DNA of 64,000 bases, from assembly GCA_024305745.1 (NCBI GenBank), contig JAHRBS010000001.1, positions 620,001 to 684,000 on the forward strand, read 5' to 3'. Below, one piece after another: positions 55,549 to 64,000 of this stretch (within the stretch, counting starts at the first letter, position 1; every line of letters starts with the position of its first letter). The stretch comes from Polyporus tsugae. Lineage: Eukaryota; Basidiomycota; Agaricomycetes; Polyporales; Polyporaceae. Under the pieces are notes generated by a model. That model did no database searches. It saw only the letters and a list, made by a program, of their open reading frames with translations, and was not told the origin of the DNA. Made by a program: the position numbers and the translations under genes.

Positions 55549-57196
55549 ATGACCGACTACCACTCCAGCGACCGCGACTTCGTCCACCTTGCGGACGTCA
55601 AGCCCAGGTTGGATGCCCAGATCGCTTGGGAGCGACGCCGACGCCGCAAGGCGCATTGGTTTTCCGAGTGCGCGGCCGAGTTCGTAAGTACCGCCGTCCC
55701 TCCCTCCATGCTTGTTGCTGATACCACCTGCCACTGCAATGGCTACAGGTCGGGACTTTCTTCTATGTCTATGCAGGTAAGTCGACTTGCGCCTGCAACA
55801 TCCTACTACTCTGACTGTTCATAATCTAGGGATCGGCTCAGCGGCCGCCTACAGGCTCAACACTTCCGATCCCGAGGGCGTATCGTCTGTCCTGCAGATT
55901 GGCGTTGCGTATGCGGTTGGTGTGGTGTTGGCGTTCGTTGTCAGTAATCGATCAGGACTGGATGGCCATCGCAGACTCACTGTAGTTGGCTGCAGGTGAC
56001 GCAATCAACCTCCGGTGGTCACTACAACCCGGGTTTCAGTATCGTCTTCGCACTCATGAGGAGGATGTCTCCGCAGAGAGCACTCAGGTGAGTGCATGAA
56101 CATTCGTTAGAATAACAGAGACTCACCACGATGCATGCAAACGTCAGCTACATCGTGGCTCAAATCCTGGGTGCTTATTGCGCCTGTCTCCTAATCTATC
56201 TTCAGTACGGCGATATCATCAAGGTACGAGCCCGACGTTTTGCGATACGCTGCATCCGCCAACAGAGGCATCGACGCAGCAAGTAGAAGCAGCCCTGTCG
56301 GCCACTGGGACGCTCGAGTCCACATTGTTCACACCAAGCGGCCCGGCAGGAGTCTTCGCAATATATTTGGCCCCAGGAACCAGTCTGTGGCGGGTGTTCC
56401 TGAACGAGTTCGTCTGTGTGAGTTCTTGTTCCATACATGTGCCTGCCATTGCCACGGTCCAGTGCTCACGCACCCGGTCCTGAAGGACTTCCTTATTGGT
56501 CTAGTCATCTGGGCGGTGGACGACCAAAGCAACTTCACCGTCTCTCCGGTCGTAGCGCCCTGGATAATCGGCCTCGTCTTGTGCGTGTCACCGCCCCCGT
56601 CCTCTTCCTCGGTCTCCGGATGCTCGTGTGTGCCGGAATGATGACTTTGACTTATGCTCTCATGCAGTGCGCTCATGGTCTGGAGCTTCTCCCGTGTTGG
56701 AGGCGAGTACATACATACATTAACCTTCCCCGACAAGGCAATGCGGTGTTCGTTCAGATGCTCACGCTCGCCCTTCCACGCGTTTCAGTCGCCACCAATA
56801 CCGCGCGCGACGTCGGCGCGCGGCTCATGGCCATCACCATCTGGGGCCTCGAGGCCAGAGGCGGCGCATACGCGGCCATCACCGCGCTGACGAACATCCC
56901 GGCGACGCTCCTCGCGGCCTTGTTTTACGAGCTCGTGTTCGCGGACTACAGTCGCGGTGAGTGTCCCACCTCATCGGACATCGAAGAACAGGACCACCAG
57001 ATGCGGTCGGTTGCGGCAGCGGGGTTGACTCGGCTGATGTTGTTTGTTTCCAGTTCTTACGCCTGCCAACGCCAATTTACTTGCCGCCCAGGCTGCTTAC
57101 AAGGAGCACGCACAGGGCGGTGGGGCTGTGACGAGGCGGTCTACGAGCGCGTCCTCCGCGGACAAAGGCGTTGAGATGACTCTGGAGAGGGTTTGA
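55549..57196 (+). CDS. MIP (aquaporin/aquaglyceroporin-like) channel 3, NPG/NTA motifs
   Basis: Ten exons, 55549-55683, 55749-55776, 55830-55939, 55996-56087, 56148-56223, 56280-56417, 56486-56580, 56668-56702, 56789-56956 and 57054-57196, give 339 residues. Loop B is GGHYNPGFSI (N102-P-G) and loop E VATNTARDVGARL (N240-T-A-R-D). The intron 56703-56788 starts with GC (GGAG|GCGAGT), a GC-AG intron. No GT donor nearby keeps the frame, and the flanking exon lengths (35 and 168 nt) equal those of channel 2. The six-helix plan, N-terminal HLADVKPR block and Ser-rich C-terminus match channel 2. It should also be a plasma-membrane solute channel, with altered NPA boxes. Confidence 0.86.
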
Positions 57197-59297
57197 GGCG
57201 GGTTTTCGAATTCGTTGTGGGCAAGATTCGACGGCCATACATCTCTATCGCACGATTTGATCGGACGCTGACCATGTCAAGGCTCATCATACCTGGGTGT
57301 AATAGGCACGGTATGAAAGTATGCGGTACGGCGACGGTGCGACGACGTGCGCTGGGAGACAGTGCCTCGGACTTTGTCAAAGAGTTCAGCGAAGATGCGG
57401 AGCAGGGCTACTTGGTCCCGCATTGCCCGCGGCCGAGTCGATCCTCACCATTCCGACTCCGACCCGGCTCTCGACGTATCTTCAGCCGGATACTGTGTAA
57501 CAAGGTCTTTGTCGTGCTTCGGGTCCTCATGGTCTGAGGAGTCATTCGCCAGAGAGTCTGAGTCCTCCGAGAAGCCGAAGGGTGCGACGGAGTCGGCATA
57601 CCGTCATCTGGTACAGACGTCGAGTGGTACCTGTTCAGGACTGTCGGAGCTGGATCGCCACGAACCATCCAACGGCTTGACCTTGTGGATTGGCGGCAAT
57701 TGGCTGCCTAGTAAGCCTCGGATGGGCGCCGACGCGGGCGGAGTTGGAGGTGTCGAGGATCGGCGAATGTAGGGGCCTCAGAGGGCGTGAACTTACGAGA
57801 AGCACTGTCATATGCCGTGGCGAAATTCCCTCAAGCACGAAGCTGTGCACGCTGCCTGGAGGGTTAGAACGATCAGCATCAGAATGAAAGCGGCGGCCGT
57901 GCGGGCGAATCCGGCTGAGGGTGTCGGTGGGGTCCTGTCCTTGCAACCGTACCCCGGGGAAGTCGCTGAAGTTGCATGACATCCTTATTCTAGGGGAGCA
58001 AGCACAGGAACTGGGGGATCCAGGTGCGATTTCCAATAAAGTGCACAGTCAAAAGTCTCCACGTATCGATTTGACACTTAACGGAGCCATCGGACATACT
58101 GTGGCCGAAGAGACGGAACGGGGCTACCTGAGGATGCATGTGCCGAATAAGGAATTGTGGCTCATTGTGCGGGCTCGTCCGTAGACGCGGCTGTCCATGG
58201 AGCAAATTCGCTTACAGATACGATGCTCTCCTCGTCAAGTATATTGCGATACGCACAGGCCAGGGTCTCTATTCATGGAGACTGGGGCGGAGAAAGACAT
58301 CACGATGCCAGCTCAGAAGTTGATGGGCATCGGATGCCAGCTGGCAAGTACATAACTTTAACTTACTTGAAGTTCAAGTTGGCCGCCGACGGATCACATT
58401 TTGGGAACAAGGCCAGCTGCGAATGCATATGACGTCTATTACTATTTGTCTTCCCTGGGTATTTGACTTGTACTAGGCCGTCAAACTCGGAGAAGCTGTA
58501 TCACAGATACAGCCTCCTCCCGCCGGATGTGGCAGGGATCTACAAGCGCCCTTCCGTCGCGGTCACGGGGTCACGATGTAACCACAGCGCGACGCGTCTC
58601 CACGCGTATGTTCTGTACCTTATCGTCATCTATTCGTCCGGAAAACATTTCAAAAACGACTCAAAATGAGTCATGGCTATGGGAAAGATATTTCGTAGTA
58701 GTTCAACCCAGTGAATAGTCCTCTGCCACGGTTGAAGGAGTTAAGAGCCGAAAGCTATACATCCTGGGCGGAAACACTCGGTGTACTGATGTGGCGACAC
58801 GTTCTAGGCCACGCTACTAACGGGTTTTAACGGGGACTTCGAGAAGGAGGCGATGCGGCAAAGTAAGACAGATAGCACTTGGATAGCACAGCCCGCCGTC
58901 TGATGATACGTCGAAACCGGTCGATCCGATTCTACAATGAGTGTACGTACGACAAGTAATCTACAATATGACATCTGTGCAAGAAGGGCGGCTACCGTCT
59001 ACGGTACAGCTACCGAGTGTCTGTGGGGGGGAGGCAGTCCAAGAGATACAGGACAGATATAGCGACGAGTGTCAGAACGAGGCGGGGCGATTACAACTAC
59101 TGGGAAAGCGCTGTAACGTATGACGTGGTATCAAAAGTGGTGGTGAGAGTCCGAGGCAGAGTCCGCGAGGGATATGGAAACATGATGAATAGTTAGGGAG
59201 TAGAGCGAGGAGAGCAAGGTTCGAGAGCACGAGAGCAGCGGACAGCGGGACGTGTCTTTGGGCCGGTGACGACGTGTGCCGTCGCCGCCGCCGACGT
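57197..59297. other. Long intergenic region, no gene supported
   Basis: 2.1 kb between MIP gene 3 (+) and the dsRNA-binding gene (-). Frames of 60-140 codons occur on both strands, but none forms a plausible spliced protein. Part may be a decayed gene. No tRNA or repeat was recognised. Confidence 0.4.
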
Positions 59298-59671
59298 CTA
59301 CGCGTACCCGCGGGACCGGCGGTCGTTGTAGAGGGCGTCGAGGGTCTGGCGGGCAGCCTCTTCCTTTACCGCGGCTTGAGACGAGCCGTAGGCTCTCCCG
59401 TACTCAACACCACGTACTAGGGTCCAGAGAAAGCGATCAGCACCAGAACACTGCAGGATACAACGTCGAAAGGCCCACTGTAGGCTATCGCCGTCCATGA
59501 CGGCTGGTGTAGCGGACCTGTCTGGTAGACGTCCCACGTTAGGAGACGGACACCTCCGTTGGCCTGGAGGTAGTTGTTAAGCTGCATGCGCCAGTCTGTT
59601 GGCAAAGAGATGCATGTGAGCAGCGAGACTGTCGTCGCAGCATTGAAAGACGTACGGTATGACTCGGCCAT
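59298..59671 (-). CDS. Small dsRNA-binding-domain protein
   Basis: Three exons on -, 59671-59656, 59595-59479 and 59416-59298, give 83 residues, almost entirely one domain. It reads WRMQLNNYLQANGG (helix 1), a strand region with LTWDVYQTGPLH and WTAIAY, GVEYGRAYGSSQAAVKEEAARQTLDAL (strand, then helix 2), and a short basic end. The A..KEEAA helix 2 is the RNA-contact hallmark of the double-stranded RNA-binding motif. Many basidiomycetes encode such stand-alone mini-dsRBM proteins; whether they bind RNA or act as protein partners in silencing is unknown. A TATAAAG box lies about 105 nt upstream. Confidence 0.82.
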
Positions 59672-61585
59672 TGGAGAGGTGGAGGTGGTTAGTTGAGTTG
59701 GTGGTGGAAGGTTGTGTGGTGTTGTGAAGGGATGAAAGGAAGAATGGTCTGACTCCGCCGGACAGCGGGGGGAGTCTTTATAGCAACCTGTCGACTTGCT
59801 CTGGGGACGAAACAGTTGTTCGCGGAGCCCTGAGTCACAGTAGTATGCACAGCATGGAGGCCTTGTTATTCAGTGATTCGCCGGATCCGGAGGATGGATA
59901 CTAGGACTCACCGCAGGGGGTACAGAGAAAGCGGCGACAGAAGCGCGCCAGCCTCAGGCCGACGTCTGGTCCCTATGTGGTGAAGAGGTACGGAATGGGT
60001 GATAAATGCGGCAGCATTGTCCGGTTCGGGGCCACAGACGCAGTGACATCTGAGGAGGCGCAGCGTACTGTGCGTCCTGCTCGCGCGCCTGGCGCTGAGA
60101 AGTATGAGGACGAGTTTAGACTTCTATGTCTTCCTCTCGTCCGGGCACGCTGTGGTGAGGTACTAGGATGAGTCAGGCTACAGCCGGGGGGCTTGCGTTG
60201 ACTCGACGTCCGGCGGGCGGGACCATCAACCATATTTCGCACGTGCTTTTTGGCGAGTCATGCCCAATATACCTTCCAAGAGGATCTTGAGTACAGCGAG
60301 TGCCACGACTGCGAGAGACGTACACGTACCTTAACTCCGTGTCCGGTACGGGGTCCGTCGTGGCATGTGCGTCATTGACCCGGGCTGCTACGAGCGCAGC
60401 CGCTTAGATAGCGCCGATCGAGGCCACAACCGCGAGGACTACCTTGCTTTGCCATGGCAACGCCCGGTCAATATTGCCCCACTCACCGAACCAGTGCAAT
60501 CCCTCTGGCCTCGAGGCTTCACTCAGGATAATGGAGCAATTGAGCGAGCTGAAGCGGGGCGACGCTGTGCGTTGGATCTTTCAGCGACGGCGTTGGTGAC
60601 TGGTGCATGGTGATCTGAACAGTGGTGTTCCAATTGAATGGATCTCGGCCGAATTGAACCTATGTGGCTTCTGTCACAGCGAAACGAATAATAGCGGACG
60701 GACCCAAGGCATCCGGTGTCCGAGACTTGATGAAGTGCTGCGAGACGTTTGGGCTTTGTGTCCGACCCCGCTGGACTGCGCCCGCGCTGAAACGTCTCGA
60801 ATTCAACATGTGCATGTACTGCGTCCCCCGGTTGCGCAGCAGCTCCAGTAGTGTGCCACATGGTTGAGTGGTTGAGAAGCCGATGGATTACGGATGAGTA
60901 GATCCCGGCATGTTGAAGACGGGGACCGGAGAAGAGGGATGAAGTGAGTCGTCGGGATCGGAAGCAATTGCAAGAAGCTGTTTGTTGGCGGTGTGGGCGC
61001 TGCCGATCCCGCGATCCCACTTGCCCCAAACAAGGAGATAAGATTAGATAACCGCGTGGTCGGCCTTGTACCCTCGGCTCGGTTCCGGAGTCCCAGAGGC
61101 TCGAAGCCGGAATGTCGTGCACGGGCCGCTTTTTGCTGCACACCCCCCGCCATGTCCTCCTGAGAGCATCCACCCATCGTCATCCCATTTCCCCCCTTCC
61201 AATCAGCAAAGCTCCTGCGCAGCCTCAGGCACATTCCAGCCCTCTGTGTCAGATCCAAGTACGTTCGTATTCGCAGCTGCTCCCCACTGTGGACAATGGA
61301 GACTTTGTAGCTGACACAATCTGCTAACAGCAATCACATCTCACCATCCAATCGCATACCGCGCACCTCTTCGAGCAACGCAAATATCAACCTCGTCCGA
61401 GCTGGTATCTCACCGACGCCAGTGGTAGCAGGACCTTGGTTGTAGACTGTGGTGGTTGTAGACTGTGGCCCAACAGTGAGTGTATTTGTTTTCGCCCGCA
61501 CGCGCCGCTTCCATTCCATACCAACCTACCCCGTCCACTTGTGCCTTTCCCTTCCGCATCAGCGCTCCTACCCAAGCAGACCGAT
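59672..61585. other. Long intergenic region between divergent genes
   Basis: 1.9 kb separating the dsRNA-binding gene (-) from the basic protein gene (+). The longest frame (60523-61173, -) has no recognisable character. The part from 61130 to 61580 is pyrimidine-rich on + and probably belongs to the downstream promoter and leader. Confidence 0.4.
59776..59782 (-). promoter_or_regulatory. Candidate TATA box of the dsRNA-binding gene
   Basis: TATAAAG on -, 105-111 nt upstream of the ATG at 59671, a usual distance for a TATA element plus short leader. Identified by consensus only. Confidence 0.4.
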
Positions 61586-63110
61586 ATGGAATCCTTCGAC
61601 AACATGACCCCGATCCTGGGCTCCCGCCGCCCCATTTTCATCCCTGCCTTCTCCGACAGCTCCTCGTCTTCCTCACATACCCCAACCCCACCATCTGCGC
61701 TATCATCCGCCACATCCCTCGTTTCCTCGTTGTGCAGCCGCCGAAAACCCGCACATGCGTTCCAATCGCCCTCCGCGGACGAGCCTGGGGAGTGGGAAGC
61801 CCATAATCGTAAGCGCCCATAATGATGCAAATTGGATCACGTGGGACCGCGTTTAATGACCGTGTTTGTTCCTAGCGACGCGCAGTGGTAAACGCGCCAG
61901 CTCCCCGCCCTACGAACGCCGTCGGACGTCCACCTCCACGGATGCCTCAGGCTCGTCTGCGCACAAGTACACTCCGTCCGTCAAGAGTGCCATGCAACGC
62001 CATGCGCCCCTGCTGCCGCTGTACCACCCACTCGGCCCTCTTGCGCAGTCCCTGCCCAAGCTCAACCCCGGACTGTTCGGCTTGCCGTCCTCCTTGAGCA
62101 TAGACGATGGAGAAGACCAAGCTGAAGGAGAAGCAGACCCGCGCTCGTCCTCTCGGTCTCGTCGCCCGGGGCTGAAAGCCCGCGAAGACGACGCGCAATC
62201 GAACGGGACCCCCAACGGCGTAGACAAGCCCGCCCAAGACGCTCCAGCGCGGGAGCGCAATCCGAGCCCCCGCAAGAGGCGCGGTGGCGGCGGCGCGAAG
62301 CGGAAACGGAAGGACGCAGAGGACGCCGATGGGATGTTCCCCCCACCTGCGAAGCGCACACGCAACCCGCGGGGGGCCGCCGCCAACAACTCGGTGCCCG
62401 CGGCGCCGTCGCCGCTTGTAGGGCCAGCGGTCGTGGCTTCTGACTTGGCAGAGGAGGTGCCCGAGAACATCGGAGGAGCGTCTGCGGATGCTGAGGAAGC
62501 TCAGGAAGCGCAGGAAGAGCCGGAAGCTCCTCAGCAGACGCCGAAACGAAACACGCGCACGAGGAAACCGAGGGCGACGCGGCCGACGAAGCGCAGGGAC
62601 TCGAGCGGCAGTGCGAGCGCGGCGAGCTCGGTCTCAGTTTCCATTGCGGTGGCGGCGAGAGTTGCTGCTGCGTCAAGACCCAGTTTCCCCATGGAGGACT
62701 GTCTAGTGGGTGAACCTGAGCCCGAGCCCGAGCCCGAACCTGAGCCTGAGCTTGGGGCTAGTGAACCGCAACTGCAGGACCCGCAGGCCGCGATCAACGG
62801 GGTTGGTCCGCACGAAGCAGCGGACTTGAGACACCCTTCGGGCGTTCCCTCTTCGACCCGTTCTCCGATAGAAAAGGCGGCACCCCCTGTAGAGAAGTTG
62901 CAGGCTTCTACTACCGCCGGCGACGGCCCATCTCGAGCTGTAGGCAAGGTGGTTCCTATGAATGGGGTTACACACACTCCCGGCCCCAGGGTTATGTCTC
63001 TGGTGCCGGCCTCGGCACCACCTGCACCCGCCCCACCGGCGGAGAAGGAGCTACCGCTGAGAGCGCCACCACAGAAGGAGGAGCGCGAGGAAGGCGAGCT
63101 GAGCGACTGA
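61586..63110 (+). CDS. Basic low-complexity, probably nuclear protein
   Basis: Exons 61586-61808 and 61876-63110 (67-nt intron) give 485 residues. The N-terminus is Ser-rich. A conserved-looking core reads MQRHAPLLPLYHPLGPLAQSLPKL. Several bipartite basic clusters follow (SPRKRRGGGGAKRKRKD, KRTRNPRG, TRTRKPRATRPTKRRD), which should act as nuclear localisation signals and may contact DNA. An acidic Glu/Ala region, a (Glu-Pro)n run near 62712-62750 and an acidic GELSD end complete the protein. No folded catalytic domain is evident. It could be a chromatin-associated or transcription-related protein; the family is not recognised. Confidence 0.72.
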
Positions 63111-64000
63111 TGGACCGCGGGACCGCATGGACCGCGACCGTGCCTCAATAGATGGGCGGTGTCGATGCGAACTCGTGTGTCCGAGTCATTTGGTTGTTAC
63201 CCCGCCACTGCATGTATATTCCCCCGTTATGTTGCATCCTTTCCTGTCCTCGCTTTATTTTTTTCTAATATATCACCTCGCATGTTTGGAAGTTGTATAG
63301 TAGTAGCTAGTCGTACGCTGTCGCGCTCCGCCCCTGTCGCCTGTCGCCCTGTCTGTACTGCATAGCTGTAGCTTGGTATTCCCATCATCATCGTATTAAC
63401 CCTCCATGTACATGTACATCTACCCGACCCAATACAAATCAAATTCTCTCTCTGCTTTCACGCCGACCTGGATTTCTTGTGCGAGGTCGTTCTGGATGTG
63501 GCGGCGCATCGGAGGCCAGCGCTGGAGGTGGTTTGAGAGATATCACCAAACGCAATCCCGATGGCCAAATGATCGGGGATCTGAGATTGAGGGAGGGACA
63601 TGCTTCTCCAAGCAGTGCTGCGCAGCTGAGCTTACTTACATGATCCTCCGATTGCGACCAACTTGAAGGGAGATGCTCCGACACTGATCAATGTCGGTCC
63701 GGCAGTGATATCGCGGCTGCATACCGTTGAAGTTGGCGTCAGCGAAAGGCTGGGAGAGTAGTCACGCCAAGCACTGCTTGTTCGAGGGAGAACAAGGTAC
63801 ATCCTAATAGAGCACTGGTCGTGGCGAGGCAAAACATGCAGGAGCGAAGAAGCGGTTCAACATTGACCCACCTCTGAGCACGGCCAGCGCGCTGGGGGAG
63901 GAGGGGGGGGGTTCCTTAGTGATATGTAGCAGTTCACTGAGGCTGTATGCCGTCAAATATTCCGGAACGGTGACTTTCGACGACTTGGAGCCAGTTCCGA
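63111..64000. other. 3' flank at the window end, no gene supported
   Basis: The first 250 nt are the presumed 3' UTR of the basic protein gene. The remainder has only short frames. A G-run (GAGGGGGGGGGG) lies near 63901. A gene could start or end beyond the window. Confidence 0.4.

Noticed and set aside
61910..62676. Long - frames (186-205 codons) opposite the basic protein gene
   Set aside because: They mirror the low-complexity, GC-rich + strand exon and have no protein character of their own.
1..64000. CRISPR arrays, bacterial operons, rRNA or tRNA genes
   Set aside because: Introns throughout exclude a prokaryotic source. No regularly spaced short repeats and no convincing tRNA B-box with a foldable cloverleaf were seen by eye.

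Overview
The window looks like nuclear DNA of a basidiomycete fungus, most likely an agaricomycete of the Polyporales type. The evidence is in the sequence. Genes are split by many short GT-AG introns, mostly 45-75 nt. The coding DNA is GC-rich. Several families are typical of such fungi: a Ypk9-like P5B ATPase, GT61 glycosyltransferase, F-box/WD40 and MYND proteins, and an expanded MIP channel family. Exon joins below were worked out by hand from splice sites, reading-frame continuity and paralog comparison. No transcript or database search was available.

Layout. 0.7-13 kb is an ordinary gene-dense stretch, all on +: an isoprenylcysteine methyltransferase (ICMT)-type protein, a 1467-residue P5B ATPase with 15 introns, a Ser/Ala/Thr-rich single-pass surface protein, a metallo-beta-lactamase (MBL) fold protein and a MYND zinc-finger protein. 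13-15.2 kb holds an unrecognised gene and a broken GH78-type (alpha-L-rhamnosidase-like) relic on -.

15.0-36.0 kb is the most unusual part: a decayed tandem amplification. A unit of [MBL-fold gene (-), unrecognised module U, TCP11-like gene (+), F-box/WD40 gene (-)] is present about four times in different states of completeness. Two fused F-box/WD40 genes (758 and 755 residues) are still open. All TCP11-like copies are broken, and three share a stop codon at the same aligned position. The MBL gene survives as three relics plus one open copy at 35.1 kb in the opposite orientation.

37-41.1 kb has an F-box gene with a 10-nt microexon and a late in-frame amber stop, plus its degenerate paralog, which keeps the microexon. 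A small TA-flanked inverted-repeat element lies at 41.3 kb. 41.7-48.5 kb carries a SAM methyltransferase, a GT61 glycosyltransferase and a small Gly-rich protein. 50-57.2 kb is a tandem array of three MIP (aquaporin-like) genes with altered NPA motifs. The end of the window has a tiny dsRNA-binding-domain protein (-) and a basic, low-complexity, probably nuclear protein (+).

The single-copy genes show no shared pathway. The local themes are duplication (MIP array, F-box families) and amplification followed by decay (15-36 kb).
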